Origin: Streptomyces sp. RFCAC02
GTDB taxonomy: Bacteria > Actinomycetota > Actinomycetes > Streptomycetales > Streptomycetaceae
Assembly: GCF_004193175.1 (NCBI RefSeq)
Contig: NZ_SAUH01000001.1
Coordinates: 3,619,001-3,683,000 of the forward strand
Length of the DNA: 64,000 bases
Direction: 5' to 3'
A model generated the notes under the pieces. It was given only the letters and a program-made list of their open reading frames with translations. It was not told the DNA's origin and ran no database searches. A program made the position numbers and the translations under genes. Numbering within the stretch: the stretch's first letter is position 1; the number at the start of each line of letters is the position of its first letter. Shown here piece after piece: positions 18,611 through 28,240 of the stretch.

Positions 18611-19216
18611 TCAGCCCGGCGTGCCCGGCTGCCGGTCGTAGGTCAGGAAGATCGCCCCGCCGTCGATGACCGTGTGGCCGGTGAGGTCCCAGGCGGTGGG
18701 TCCGGAGGCCGCCGACCGGCCGAACAGCGGTATGCCGGTGCCGATCGTGAGCGGGCTGAGCTTCACGATCAGGCGGTCGATCTCGCCGTACAGGGCACCC
18801 GCCAGTGCGCCGCCGCCGACGAGCCAGATGTCCTTGCCGGCACCGCGCTTGAGGTCCTGCACGGTCGCCGCCGGGTCGTCGGCGACGATCTCGACGTGCG
18901 GGTCGGGGCTCTCGGTCAGGGTCCGGGAGAAGACGATGTGCCGCAGGTGGGGGTAGGCGTCGGTCACGCCGGCCGCGAGGCCGACGGCGTAACTCCCGCG
19001 CCCCTCGACGACGGTGTCGAAGTGCGTGCCGACTGCGGTGACGCCGAGCGCCGCCCTCGCCGGCCCCGGCAGCGTCTCGGGGTACTCCTCGGCGAGGTGC
19101 CGCACGTACGCCTCGGACGGGGTCCAGAAGCCGCCGGGGCCGGTCGGGTCGGAGCCGTCGGGGCCGGCGATGAAGCCGTCGAGCGTGGACGCGATGAAGT
19201 GGACGAGCTTGCGCAA
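18611..19216 (-). CDS. Dihydrofolate reductase family protein (RibD C-terminal type)
   Basis: A 201-residue NADPH-binding reductase of the RibD-C/YyaP group. It starts RKLVHFIASTLDGFIAGPDG, and later shows IWLVGGGALAGALYGEIDRL and the C-terminal LTYDRQ. True substrates of these stand-alone proteins are unknown. It uses a TTG start with GGAGA upstream. It follows the TetR gene by 25 nt in the same direction, so it is probably the regulator's main target. Confidence 0.85.
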   Translation of the reverse strand: MRKLVHFIASTLDGFIAGPDGSDPTGPGGFWTPSEAYVRHLAEEYPETLPGPARAALGVTAVGTHFDTVVEGRGSYAVGLAAGVTDAYPHLRHIVFSRTLTESPDPHVEIVADDPAATVQDLKRGAGKDIWLVGGGALAGALYGEIDRLIVKLSPLTIGTGIPLFGRSAASGPTAWDLTGHTVIDGGAIFLTYDRQPGTPG

Positions 19217-19241
19217 AACGGTTCTCCGTCGATCGGTCGGG

Positions 19242-19853
19242 TCATGCGGGGGTGTCGGGGAGCATGGCGGCGACGCGTGTGATCAGCGCCTCGCACTCGG
19301 CCTCCGTGAGGACGCCGGGCAGGGTGAGCCGCTCGACCACCAGCCAGTTCATGGCGAGGTACAGCAACTGGACGTCGGTCGCCCCGCCCGGCAGGCCGGC
19401 GGCCCGGTGCCGGGCGACGCTGCCGTCGATGTCGGCGCGGACCCGTTCGGTGAGCAGCGCGCGGAGCGCGGGCCGTCTGATGGCCTCAAGGCGCAGTTCC
19501 AGCATCGCCAGGTGACCTGTGGGGAAGGCCGTGACCCGGTGGAGGGTCTCCCGCAGCAACGTGCTGTAGGACGCGCTGTCACGTGCCCGGCTCAGCGCCT
19601 CGGCGAGAGCGTCCTCACCGGGGTCGAGCCGCTCGTAGACGCGGACGCCGGCCTGGATCAGCAGGTCGTCGCGGTCGCGGAAGTAGTTGGACGTCGTACC
19701 GGTGGGCACCGCGGCCTCCGCGTCGACGGCTCGCTGGGTGAGTCCGCGCGCTCCTTCGCGGGCCAGGACCTCGATGGCGGCGTCCAGCAGGGCCGCCCGA
19801 CGGGCCGGGTTCTTGCGGATCTCGCGCCTCCTCGTTCGACGTGCGACGATCAA
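19242..19853 (-). CDS. TetR family regulator
   Basis: A 203-residue repressor with an N-terminal helix-turn-helix (LTQRAVDAEAAVPTGTTSNYFRDRDDLL) and a C-terminal ligand domain. The apparent start is a TTG directly abutting a large palindrome, with no ribosome-binding site, so the transcript may be leaderless or the start may differ. It is cotranscribed with the DHFR-like gene and probably represses both. Confidence 0.85.
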   Translation of the reverse strand: MIVARRTRRREIRKNPARRAALLDAAIEVLAREGARGLTQRAVDAEAAVPTGTTSNYFRDRDDLLIQAGVRVYERLDPGEDALAEALSRARDSASYSTLLRETLHRVTAFPTGHLAMLELRLEAIRRPALRALLTERVRADIDGSVARHRAAGLPGGATDVQLLYLAMNWLVVERLTLPGVLTEAECEALITRVAAMLPDTPA

Positions 19854-19854
19854 A

Positions 19855-19886
19855 CCACTTCAGTTGAAGTACGTCAATTGAAGTGG
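19855..19886. promoter_or_regulatory. TetR operator palindrome
   Basis: Inverted repeat with 13-bp arms (CCACTTCAGTTGA at 19855-19867 and TCAATTGAAGTGG at 19874-19886, one mismatch) and a 6-nt spacer. TTGAAGT also repeats directly at a 14-bp interval. It lies immediately upstream of the TetR start and is AT-rich in a GC-rich window. The link to this TetR is inferred from position. Confidence 0.8.
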
Positions 19887-19995
19887 TCAGAGAGGTGGCG
19901 CTTCCCGGGACGCCGCTCCGTGTCCCGGGATGCCGTGGGGGTGGTGGAACCTACGCTGAGGGCCGTACCGTCCCGTTCGAACCCGTGGAGGTCCC

Positions 19996-20451
19996 GTGTC
20001 CAAGCCGCCCCTGCCCGCCGAGGCCGTCGCCCTGCTCCGCCGGCCGAACCCGTGCGTGATCGCCACCGTCCGCTCCGACGGGGCGCCCGTCTCCACCGCC
20101 ACCTGGTACCTGTGGGAGGACGACGGCCGCGTCCTCGTCAACATGGACGAGGGCCGCCGGCGCCTCGCCCACCTGCGGAACGACCCGCGCGTCACCCTCA
20201 CCGTCCTCGCCGGTGACGACTGGTACACGCACGTCAGCATCATCGGGCGCGTCACGGAACTGCGCGACGACACCGGCCTCGCCGACATCGACCGCCTGTC
20301 GCGCCACTACAGCGGCAACCCGTACCCGACCCGCGACCGTGCCCGGGTCAGCGCGCTCATCACCGTGGACCGCTGGCACGGCTGGGGCACCCTCCGGGAC
20401 AGCGACCAGCCCATGAGCCGGACCTCGCACGGGCCGTCGGTCAGTCAGTGA
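19996..20451 (+). CDS. PPOX-class F420-dependent oxidoreductase-like protein
   Basis: A 151-residue split-barrel flavin/F420-binding protein. The N-terminal NPCVIATVRSDGAPVSTATWYLWEDDGR and the middle HVSIIGRVTELRDDTG are typical of the family, which reduces or oxidises diverse small molecules with F420 or FMN. GTG start with a GGAGG site. It is divergent from the TetR gene and separated by the palindrome, so it might be co-regulated. Its 3' end overlaps the convergent helicase-associated gene by 11 bp. Confidence 0.85.
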   Translation: MSKPPLPAEAVALLRRPNPCVIATVRSDGAPVSTATWYLWEDDGRVLVNMDEGRRRLAHLRNDPRVTLTVLAGDDWYTHVSIIGRVTELRDDTGLADIDRLSRHYSGNPYPTRDRARVSALITVDRWHGWGTLRDSDQPMSRTSHGPSVSQ

Positions 20452-22861
20452 CCTCGACCGTGCCCGTGATGCGGTGCAGCGGGTAGGTGCGCACCTCGTC
20501 CGCCGTGTGGTCGAAGGCCGTCACGAAGCCGCCCTCCACCCGCACCGGCGACAGCACCCGCTGCGCCGCGATGCCGTCCGCCCCCACGTAGCCGATCCGT
20601 ACGAGCGCCCCGCCCGCCGCGGCCGACCGCAGGATGCGCAGCGTCTCCTCGGCCGGGGTGCGCGGCGGCGCGCCGACCGCCTCGGCGGCCGCGGGACGGC
20701 GGCCGCCCTGCGGGGCGGGTCCGGCGCCCGAGGCGTGGTCCCCCGCCCTGATCGCCCGCACCGCCGCGGCGAGCAGCGCGTCGTCCGCTCGGGGCGGGGT
20801 GTCGGGGGCCGGTTCGGGGGCGGCGCGGGGCGGTGTGCGGCGCGGCTCGCCGGTGAGGGTGACGACGGTGCCCGCCGCGTCCTCCGCCGCCGGCGCGAAG
20901 CCGGCCTCCCGCAGCCGCAGCAGCAGGTGGTCGGGGGCCACGGGGGAGACCAGGACCGTCGGCGCGATCAACCGCAGCCGCAGCGCCTCCGTCCGGCGGT
21001 CCGCGAGCAGTTGCGCGACCAGCGCCTCGTCCTCGCAGCACACGTAGGAGGCCGCGGCGCCCACCCGCATCTGCCCGTGCCGCCTTGCCGTGTCGTCCAC
21101 GAGGTAGGTGAGGGGCTGCGGGACGGGCGTGCGGGACCGTTCGGCGAGGAACGCGTGCACCTGCTGCGCCGTCCAGCCCTCGTCGAGCGCGCGGCGCACC
21201 GAGCCGGGCGTGAACCGGTACACCGTCGCCCCGCCCGTGGACTCCACGTCGGCGACGACCGCCATGGCCTGCCGCAGGTCCCGCAGCAGCGGCCCCGGCG
21301 CGACGGCCGTCAGGTCGGCCTGGAGGAGCACGTGGTCCACGGGGCGCGGCAGCAGCGGCGCGAGGAGCCGGGCGGCGTCGGCGGCCGCGCCGGCCGTGTC
21401 CGTGCCGTGCGCCGCCGCCAGGAGGGGGCGTGCGAAACCGGCGAGCGCGCCCCGGCCGGTCACGCCGAGCCGCTCGGCCTCCGCGAGGGCGGCGTCCGTG
21501 AGCAGGGCGCGGGTGTCGGCGGGGCAGCGGCGGGGGAGTTCCCACGCGATACGGGCGGCGACGGACTCCGGCGCGGGCGCGACACCGGGTCCCGCGGTGG
21601 CGAGGAGGGTGAGCACGCGGCGCCGCAGGGCGGGCGCGGGTCCCCGGTCGAGCCCGGGCCCGAGGACGGTGAGGGCGCGGCCCTTCGCGTCCCGGCCGCC
21701 GACCAGGGCGGGCACACGGGTCGCGGCGAGCCACGCGGTGACCAGGCGGGTCCAGCGTGCCTCGGGCGGACCGGCGAGCCAGGCGTCGTACGCGGGCGTG
21801 GGGGCGTACCGCTCGTCGGCCTCCCCGTCGGAGGCCAGCAGCCCGGCGGCGTGGGCGAGTTCGATCCAGAAGGCGGCCTCGGGCTCGGGCAGGTCGAGCG
21901 CGACGGCGGCCCGCTTGAGGTCGCGGACGCCGAGACCGCCGGCGCGCAGCACGGCGGGCGCCTCCCGCTCCCAGTCGGCCAGCAGTTCCTCGACGACGGT
22001 GACCGCCGTGTACGCGGCGCCGGCCGCCGCCGCGTCCGCGCCCGCCTCGCCCGGCCCGGCCAGGGGGATGAGCTCGGGCGGTTCGGGGGACAGGTCGCGG
22101 TGCGCGCGCCCGCCGCGCAGCCGCAGGGCGACCTCGCGGGGCAGGACGACCGTGCCGGGCGCCGTCGGCATGAGCAGGCCGCGGTCGAGCAGCCAGCGCA
22201 GGTGGGGTGCCGGGCGGGCCGACACCTCGCCGTAGGGCGGTCCCCAGGTGAGGCGTTCGAGGACGGCGCGGGACGCGGGGGGCGCGGTCTCCAGCAGCGC
22301 GGCCAGGCGGGAGTCGTCGCTGAACAGGCCGGTGAGGGCGGCGAGGGCGCTGACCGGGTCGTGGGTGGCGGGCAGTCCCGCGCCGGTGAGCAGCTCCTGG
22401 ATGCGGCGGGGCGAGATCCCGGCGGCCGTCTCGGCGAGGGTGGGGCCGAGGCCGGTCGAGCCGGGGCGCGCGGGGGAGGGGGCGAGGAGTTCCTGGGCCG
22501 TGCGGACGAGCCGCAGGGCGTCGTCGCGGCCCCACAGCAGGGCGTGGTCGCGGAGGGTGGCCAGGGCGGCGGGGAGCCGGTCGCCGGCGCCGGGCATGAG
22601 GTCGGCCAGTGCGCGCGTGGTGCAGGGCTGGGGGGCGACGGCGAGGGACTCGGCGGTCTGGAGGGTGAAGGTGTCGAGCCGCTCCAGGGCGCGCAGGACG
22701 GACGCGCGGGTGCCGGCGCGCGTGGCGAGCTGGGAGAGGTCGCCGGGCAGCGGTGACAGCAGGTCGGCGCGGGTCCGCAGCAGTCCGGCGAGCTCCGCAT
22801 CGGAGCGGGCGCGCAGCTCGTCGGCGAGAGTACGGGGCGAACCAGCGTGCGGAACGGTCAT
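20441..22861 (-). CDS. Helicase-associated (XPB/Ssl2 N-terminal-type) protein
   Basis: An 806-residue protein lacking helicase motifs of its own. Its C-terminal half contains the helicase-C-3/XPB-associated domain (RPVDHVLLQADLTAVAPGPL, then VVADVESTGGATVYRFT) that also occurs at the N-terminus of XPB-type helicases. The last about 70 residues resemble a small sensing domain (IRILRSAAAGGALVRIGYVG-like). Streptomycetes keep this gene near XPB, 3 kb away here, so it probably works with that helicase. Start ATG 22861. No enzymatic function is known. Confidence 0.8.
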   Translation of the reverse strand: MTVPHAGSPRTLADELRARSDAELAGLLRTRADLLSPLPGDLSQLATRAGTRASVLRALERLDTFTLQTAESLAVAPQPCTTRALADLMPGAGDRLPAALATLRDHALLWGRDDALRLVRTAQELLAPSPARPGSTGLGPTLAETAAGISPRRIQELLTGAGLPATHDPVSALAALTGLFSDDSRLAALLETAPPASRAVLERLTWGPPYGEVSARPAPHLRWLLDRGLLMPTAPGTVVLPREVALRLRGGRAHRDLSPEPPELIPLAGPGEAGADAAAAGAAYTAVTVVEELLADWEREAPAVLRAGGLGVRDLKRAAVALDLPEPEAAFWIELAHAAGLLASDGEADERYAPTPAYDAWLAGPPEARWTRLVTAWLAATRVPALVGGRDAKGRALTVLGPGLDRGPAPALRRRVLTLLATAGPGVAPAPESVAARIAWELPRRCPADTRALLTDAALAEAERLGVTGRGALAGFARPLLAAAHGTDTAGAAADAARLLAPLLPRPVDHVLLQADLTAVAPGPLLRDLRQAMAVVADVESTGGATVYRFTPGSVRRALDEGWTAQQVHAFLAERSRTPVPQPLTYLVDDTARRHGQMRVGAAASYVCCEDEALVAQLLADRRTEALRLRLIAPTVLVSPVAPDHLLLRLREAGFAPAAEDAAGTVVTLTGEPRRTPPRAAPEPAPDTPPRADDALLAAAVRAIRAGDHASGAGPAPQGGRRPAAAEAVGAPPRTPAEETLRILRSAAAGGALVRIGYVGADGIAAQRVLSPVRVEGGFVTAFDHTADEVRTYPLHRITGTVEVTD

Positions 22862-23067
22862 CCCACCCACGCTACCCGGCCGGCCGGCCGGTGGCACCGG
22901 CCGCACGTGACACTCCGCGACAACTTCGGGTAAAGAGGCATCGAAAGACGGAACATTGTTGTCCCTCCCCCGAATGGCGGCGTCAATCGCCTGCGCAGTC
23001 GAGTGGACCCGGAGGGTGAGGTGACGGCAGACTCGGGGGCACGCCGAGGGAAGGGCCGGACGCCACG

Positions 23068-23922
23068 ATGCCGCCGAGGGAGAATCCCACCGCACGCCAG
23101 ATCCGCCTGGGCACCGAACTGCGCCGACTGCGCGAGCGGGCCGGGCGGACCGCCCGCGAGGCCGCGGGCATGCTCGGGACCGACCAGGGCAAGATCAGCC
23201 ACATAGAATCCGGCCGCATCGGCGTCAGCGAGGAGCGCATCCGCCGGCTCGCCACGTTCTACGAGTGCGCCGACGGCCCCCTGCTCGACGCGCTGTGCGC
23301 CATCGCGCGGGAACACCGGGGCCAGTTCTGGTGGGACGAGTACCGTGGCATCCTTGCCCCCTTGTGGATGGACACCTGCGAGTTGGAACACCACGCCGTG
23401 TCCATGCAGATCTTCCACACCGTGTCCGTGCCCGGCCTGCTCCAGACCGAGGGCTACGCGCGCGCGATCTTCGGTGGCGGCCTCGTCGACCTGCCGGAGG
23501 AGGAGATCGAGCTGCGCACGCAGCACCGCATGCGGCGCAAAACGGTCCTTGAGGGCGACCACCCCCCGCCGTACCGGGTCTACCTCCACGAGGCGGCCCT
23601 GCGGATGCGCATCGGCGGCCGCCGGGTCGCGCGCCGGCAGCTCGAACAGCTCATGATCGACTCGGAGCGGCCCAACATCACCCTGCGCGTCGTCCCCTTC
23701 ACCAACGAGGACTACTTCGAGGCGATCCAGCCGGTGCTCTACGCCTTCGGTGTCGTGCCCCAGCTCGACACGGTGCAGGTGGACGTGCCGACGGGCGGGT
23801 TCTTCCTCGACGCGGAGGGCGTCCTTGAGCGGTACCGGGTCTTCTTCGGGCGCTGCGAGAAGTTCTCGCTGGGCCCGGAGGAGTCCCGCCAGCTGATCCA
23901 CCACATCGCCCGCGAGCTGTGA
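23068..23922 (+). CDS. XRE family regulator with DUF5753 domain
   Basis: A 284-residue protein. The N-terminal helix-turn-helix (RRLRERAGRTAREAAGMLGTDQGKISHIESGR) is followed by the DUF5753 domain (FHTVSVPGLLQTEGYARAIF). This family is hugely expanded in Streptomyces, and members are usually paired with a small DUF397 gene. I find no DUF397 frame beside it, so it may act alone or on a distant partner. A perfect hairpin terminates it. Confidence 0.9.
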   Translation: MPPRENPTARQIRLGTELRRLRERAGRTAREAAGMLGTDQGKISHIESGRIGVSEERIRRLATFYECADGPLLDALCAIAREHRGQFWWDEYRGILAPLWMDTCELEHHAVSMQIFHTVSVPGLLQTEGYARAIFGGGLVDLPEEEIELRTQHRMRRKTVLEGDHPPPYRVYLHEAALRMRIGGRRVARRQLEQLMIDSERPNITLRVVPFTNEDYFEAIQPVLYAFGVVPQLDTVQVDVPTGGFFLDAEGVLERYRVFFGRCEKFSLGPEESRQLIHHIAREL

Positions 23923-23926
23923 CGGC

Positions 23927-23963
23927 GCGCGCCCCCGGCACGACGGGTGTGCCGGGGGCGCGC
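23927..23963. terminator. Bidirectional terminator between the XRE gene and pstB
   Basis: Perfect 14-bp stem (23927-23940 with 23950-23963) and a 9-nt loop between two convergent genes. Confidence 0.85.
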
Positions 23964-23997
23964 GGGGGGCGTACGGGCCGGACGGTCCGCCCGCCCG

Positions 23998-24777
23998 TCA
24001 CCCGAAGCGGCCCGAGATGTAGTCCTCGGTCGCCTGGTTGCTCGGCGTGGAGAAGATCTTGGTCGTCTCGTCGATCTCGACGAGGCCGCCCGGCTCGCCG
24101 ACCGCCTGCAGGTTGAAGAAGCCGGTCATGTCGCTGACGCGCGCCGCCTGCTGCATGTTGTGCGTGACGATGACGATCGTGTACTGCTCCTTCAGCTCCA
24201 GCATCAGGTCCTCGATGGCCTGGGTGGAGATCGGGTCGAGCGCGGAGCACGGCTCGTCCATCAGCAGCACGTCGGGCGCCACCGCGATGGCCCGCGCGAT
24301 GCACAGGCGCTGCTGCTGGCCGCCGGAGAGCCCGGAACCGGGGCGGTTCAGGCGGTCCTTGACCTCGTCCCACAGGTTCGCCGACCGCAGGGAACGCTCC
24401 ACCAGCGCGTCCAGCTCGGAGCGCTTCATGCGCTTGCTGTTGAGCTTCACGCCGGCCGCCACGTTGTCGTAGATCGACATGGTGGGGAACGGGTTCGGCC
24501 GCTGGAAGACCATGCCGATGTGCCGGCGGACGTTCACCGGGTCGACGTTCGCGCCGTACAGGTCCTCGTTGTCCATGAGGACCTTGCCCTCGACCCGCGC
24601 GTTCGGCACCAGTTCGTGCATGCGGTTGAGGGTGCGCAGGAACGTGGACTTGCCGCAGCCGGACGGGCCGATCAGGGCCGTGACCGACTTCGGCTCGATC
24701 GTCATCGACACGCCCTGGACGGCCAGGAACTTGTCGTAGTAGATGTCGAGACCCTTGACCTCGATGCGCTTGGCCAC
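23998..24777 (-). CDS. pstB: Phosphate ABC transporter ATP-binding protein
   Basis: A 259-residue ATPase of the high-affinity phosphate importer, at the cytosolic face of the membrane. Walker [11 protein letters not shown]-loop [13 protein letters not shown] signature LSGGQQQR, Walker [14 protein letters not shown] and H-loop IVTHNMQQ are all intact. It is the last gene of pstSCAB, 35 nt after pstA, with a GTG start. Confidence 0.97.
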   Translation of the reverse strand: MAKRIEVKGLDIYYDKFLAVQGVSMTIEPKSVTALIGPSGCGKSTFLRTLNRMHELVPNARVEGKVLMDNEDLYGANVDPVNVRRHIGMVFQRPNPFPTMSIYDNVAAGVKLNSKRMKRSELDALVERSLRSANLWDEVKDRLNRPGSGLSGGQQQRLCIARAIAVAPDVLLMDEPCSALDPISTQAIEDLMLELKEQYTIVIVTHNMQQAARVSDMTGFFNLQAVGEPGGLVEIDETTKIFSTPSNQATEDYISGRFG

Positions 24778-24812
24778 TGTCTATCGCTTTCTCTCTGGTG
24801 AGCCGCCGGCCG

Positions 24813-25919
24813 TCAGCCGCGCGTCTTCGGGGCGAACAGCCGGGAGATCAGCCGGGCCGCGAGGTTCAGCACCATGACGATGATGATCAGCAGCAGCGCG
24901 GCGGACCAGGCTCGGTCCAGGGCGGCCTGGGGCTCGAATCCCGGCGAGGCGTACTGGCTGTACGAGAAGACGGAGAGCGTGGCCATGTTGCCGTCGAAGG
25001 GGTTGAAGTTGTCGCTCGCCGTGATGCCGACCGTGATCAGCAGGGGCGCCGTCTCGCCGATGACGCGGGCGATGGCCAGCGTCACGCCGGTCGCGATGCC
25101 CGCGAGGGCGGTGGGCAGCACGACCTTGAGGATCGTCCGCCACTTCGGCACGGCCAGCGCGTACGCGGCCTCCCGCAGCTCGTTCGGCACGAGCTTCAGC
25201 ATCTCCTCGGTGGACCGCACGACGATCGGCGTCATCAGCACGCTCAGCGCGACCGCGCCGCTGATGCCCATGCGGATGCCGGGGCCGTAGAACAGCTCGA
25301 AGAGCGCGTACGCGAAGAGGCCGGCGACGATCGACGGGATGCCCGTCATCACGTCCACGAAGAACGTGATCCACCGCGCCAGCCGTCCGCGGCCGTACTC
25401 GATCAGGTAGATCGCGGTCAGCATGCCGATCGGCACGGAGATGAGCGTTCCGAGCCCGGTGATGATCAGCGTGCCGAAGATGGCGTGGTGCACACCGCCG
25501 CCCTCGCCGACGACGCCGCGCATCGAGTACGTGAAGAACTCGCTGTCGAACCGCGCGAGGCCCCGGTCGAGCACCGTCCACACCACCGACACCAGCGGCA
25601 GCAGCGCCAGCAGGAACGCCGAGGTGACGACCGCCGTCACGAACCGGTCGAACGCGCGCCTGCGGCCCTCGACGGACGCCGACAGGCCGTAGATCACCGC
25701 CGTGTACCCGACCGCGCCGATGATCGCGGCCCACGCCGTGTTCAGCCCCACCGCCCACAGCGCGACGGCCACGACGACGGCCCCCGCCACCGTGAGACGC
25801 GGCGCGAGGCGGGGGAGGCTGCCGTGCGTCAGCGGCACGGCGGGCAGTACGGCGGCGTCCGCGGGGCCGCCGTCGCGCTCACGCCCCGGGGCGTCCTGCT
25901 CGGGGATCGTGGAGGACAT
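24813..25919 (-). CDS. pstA: Phosphate ABC transporter permease
   Basis: A 368-residue membrane permease with the binding-protein-dependent transport fold; the EAA-type loop is NELREAAYALAVPKWRTILK. Compared with E. coli PstA it has an N-terminal extension of about 80 residues, including two extra hydrophobic segments. Its ATG overlaps the pstC stop by one base (TGATG). Confidence 0.95.
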   Translation of the reverse strand: MSSTIPEQDAPGRERDGGPADAAVLPAVPLTHGSLPRLAPRLTVAGAVVVAVALWAVGLNTAWAAIIGAVGYTAVIYGLSASVEGRRRAFDRFVTAVVTSAFLLALLPLVSVVWTVLDRGLARFDSEFFTYSMRGVVGEGGGVHHAIFGTLIITGLGTLISVPIGMLTAIYLIEYGRGRLARWITFFVDVMTGIPSIVAGLFAYALFELFYGPGIRMGISGAVALSVLMTPIVVRSTEEMLKLVPNELREAAYALAVPKWRTILKVVLPTALAGIATGVTLAIARVIGETAPLLITVGITASDNFNPFDGNMATLSVFSYSQYASPGFEPQAALDRAWSAALLLIIIVMVLNLAARLISRLFAPKTRG

Positions 25920-26860
25920 CAGTTGGCTCCCGAGAAGTCGCGGCGCCGGTTGATCACCGCACGGGCGCCCATGTTGACGAAGAGCGTGACGGCGAAGAGG
26001 ACGAGGCCGGAGGCGATGAGGACGTTCACGTCGATGCCGGACGACTCCGGGAAGCGCAGCGCGATGTTGGCCGCGATGGACGACGGGTTGCCGCTGCTGA
26101 TCAGGTTGAACGTCACGCCGCCGGAGACCGACAGGACGATCGCGATCGCCATGGTCTCGCCGAGCGCACGCCCGAGGCCGAGCATCGCGCCGCCGATGAT
26201 CGCCGAGCGGCCGAACGGCAGGACCGCCATCCGGATCATCTCCCACCGGGTGGCCCCCAGGGCGAGCGACGCCTCCTCGTGCAGCCGCGGCGTCTGCAGG
26301 AACGCCTCCCGCACCACGGCGGTGATGATCGGCAGGATCATCACCGCGAGGACGATGACGGCGACCAGCATCGTCCGGCCCGTCGCCGAGGCGGGACCCT
26401 CGAACAGCGGGATGAAGCCCAGGTTGTCGGCCAGCCACTGGGACGGGTCGACGGTGCGCGGCGCGAGGACGGCGACGCCCCACAGACCGAAGATGATGCT
26501 CGGCACCGCGGCGAGCAGGTCGATCAGGTAGCCGAGTGCCACGGCGAGCCGCCGCGGCGCGTAATGCGTGATGAACAGGGCGATCGCCACCGCCAGCGGC
26601 GTGGCGACGGCCAGCGCCAGGATCGCGGAAAGCAGGGTGCCGAACAGCAGGGGCCAGACGTACAGCACGAGGCTGTCGTCGTCCCCGGGTATCTCGTCCG
26701 GTGACGCCCACAGAGCCGGCCATGCCTCGCTGACCAGGAAGGCAGCGACCCCCGCCAGGATGACGAGGATCAGTACGCCCGCCCCGGTGGAAGCGCCGGC
26801 GAAGACACGGTCCCCCGGGCGCTGCGGCGCGCGACGTGTCTTCTCGGTGGTGGGGGGCAC
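25919..26860 (-). CDS. pstC: Phosphate ABC transporter permease
   Basis: A 313-residue membrane permease. It has six core transmembrane segments, and the EAA loop RLHEEASLALGATRWEMIRM near the middle contacts PstB. The GTG at 26860 is preferred over an upstream in-frame ATG (26926), since a purine-rich site (GAAGGGA) precedes it. It is separated from pstS by about 140 bases containing a strong stem-loop. Confidence 0.95.
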   Translation of the reverse strand: MPPTTEKTRRAPQRPGDRVFAGASTGAGVLILVILAGVAAFLVSEAWPALWASPDEIPGDDDSLVLYVWPLLFGTLLSAILALAVATPLAVAIALFITHYAPRRLAVALGYLIDLLAAVPSIIFGLWGVAVLAPRTVDPSQWLADNLGFIPLFEGPASATGRTMLVAVIVLAVMILPIITAVVREAFLQTPRLHEEASLALGATRWEMIRMAVLPFGRSAIIGGAMLGLGRALGETMAIAIVLSVSGGVTFNLISSGNPSSIAANIALRFPESSGIDVNVLIASGLVLFAVTLFVNMGARAVINRRRDFSGAN

Positions 26861-26961
26861 TCTCTTGTCCCTTCTCGTGCCGTGCCGTTGTACGGCGGCC
26901 GGCCGAGGTCGGGGCCGGCCGTTCACCCGCCGTCGGGGTGGACCCGCCGTATCGGGGTGGA

Positions 26962-26993
26962 CGGCGGGCGGGTCGCTCGGGACCCGCCCGCCG
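26962..26993 (-). terminator. Stem-loop between pstS and pstC
   Basis: Perfect 13-bp stem (26962-26974 with 26981-26993) and a 6-nt loop, immediately downstream of pstS. The gap also has an imperfect direct repeat of about 20 bp (26927-26964). It probably limits read-through, so the binding protein is made in excess of the permeases. Confidence 0.7.
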
Positions 26994-26999
26994 GGCGGG

Positions 27000-28121
27000 T
27001 CAGGAGGCGGAGCCGATGGCGTCCACGGCGGTCTGGAGCTGCTCGCGGAGGGCGTCGGAGATCGGGGCGGAGCCGGCGGTCTCGGCGGCGGCGGCCTGGC
27101 CCTCCTCGCTGATGATGTAGTCGAAGTACGCCTTCACCAGCTCGGCCGTGTCCGCGTCGTCGTACGAGGTGCAGGCGAGGCCGTAGGACACGAGGACGAT
27201 CGGGTAGGTGCCGGCCTCGGTCGTGTCACGGGCCAGGTCGAAGGCGAAGTCGTACTCGCCGCGGCCCTCGGCGCGCTCGGAGACCTCCAGGACGGCCGCG
27301 GCGGCCTCCGGGGAGTACGGCACGAACTCGTCGCCCACCTGGACGCTGGCGGTGCCCAGGTCACCGGCCTGGCTGGCGTCGGCGTAGCCGATGGTGCCCT
27401 CGCCGCCCGTGACGGCCTGGATGACACCGGAGGTGCCCTGCGCGGCCTCACCGCCGTCGACCGGCCACACGTCGCTGGCCTCGTGCGGCCACGCGTCGGG
27501 GGCGACGGTCGCGAGGTACTCGGTGAAGTTCTCGGTGGTGCCGGAGTCGTCGGAGCGGTTGACCGGCGTGATCGCGAGGTCCGGCAGGTCGGCGTCCGGG
27601 TTGTCGGCGGCGATCGCCTCGTCGTTCCACTTGGTGATCTTCTGGTCGAAGATGCCCGCGATGGTCTCGGCGCTCAGGTTCAGCGAGTCGATGCCGGGGA
27701 GGTTGAAGACCACGGCGATCGGCGAGACGTAGACCGGGACCTCGACGACCTCGCCGCAACGCTCGGTGGCGGCGGCCAGCTCCTCGTCGTCCAGGTAGGC
27801 GTCCGAGCCGGCGAACGCGGTCGCGCCGCCCGCGATGAACTGCTCGCGCCCGGCGCCGGAGCCGGACGGGTCGTAGGTGATCGTGACGTCCGGGTTGGCG
27901 CCCAGGAAGCCCGCCATCCACGCCTGCTGGGCGGCGTCCTGGGAGCTGGCGCCGGCGCCGGCGATCGTGCCGGACAGCTCGGACGCGGTCGAGCCGCCGC
28001 CCGAGCCGCCGCTGTCACCGCCGCTGCCCCCGTCGTCCTCGTTCTCGCTGCTGCACGCCGTGGCCAGGGCCAGGGCGGATACGACGGCTATCGCGGCGGT
28101 GGTGGCGCGCCAGTTGCGCAT
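27000..28121 (-). CDS. pstS: Phosphate-binding lipoprotein
   Basis: A 373-residue extracytoplasmic phosphate receptor. A type II signal peptide with lipobox ALATAC ends at Cys23, followed by a Ser/Gly-rich linker (24-45). Ligand motifs GAGASSQ, GSGAGREQF and RSDDSGTTENF match the PstS phosphate site. It leads the pst operon. A ribosome-binding site GAGGA precedes the ATG. Confidence 0.97.
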   Translation of the reverse strand: MRNWRATTAAIAVVSALALATACSSENEDDGGSGGDSGGSGGGSTASELSGTIAGAGASSQDAAQQAWMAGFLGANPDVTITYDPSGSGAGREQFIAGGATAFAGSDAYLDDEELAAATERCGEVVEVPVYVSPIAVVFNLPGIDSLNLSAETIAGIFDQKITKWNDEAIAADNPDADLPDLAITPVNRSDDSGTTENFTEYLATVAPDAWPHEASDVWPVDGGEAAQGTSGVIQAVTGGEGTIGYADASQAGDLGTASVQVGDEFVPYSPEAAAAVLEVSERAEGRGEYDFAFDLARDTTEAGTYPIVLVSYGLACTSYDDADTAELVKAYFDYIISEEGQAAAAETAGSAPISDALREQLQTAVDAIGSAS

Positions 28122-28240
28122 GGCCTTTGCTCCTCGTTGCGTCCCGGCCGGCGCGACGACCGGCGGGTGTGTGAGACGTGTTCGTCGACTTGAAGGTGTC
28201 GAGGAGAACGTAAGAGGGGCCAGCGAAGCAGCGAGGGCCA

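Noticed and set aside
20474..22756. Plus-strand open frame of 760 codons over the helicase-associated gene
   Set aside because: Shadow frame; no recognisable motif, and the opposite strand has clear homology.
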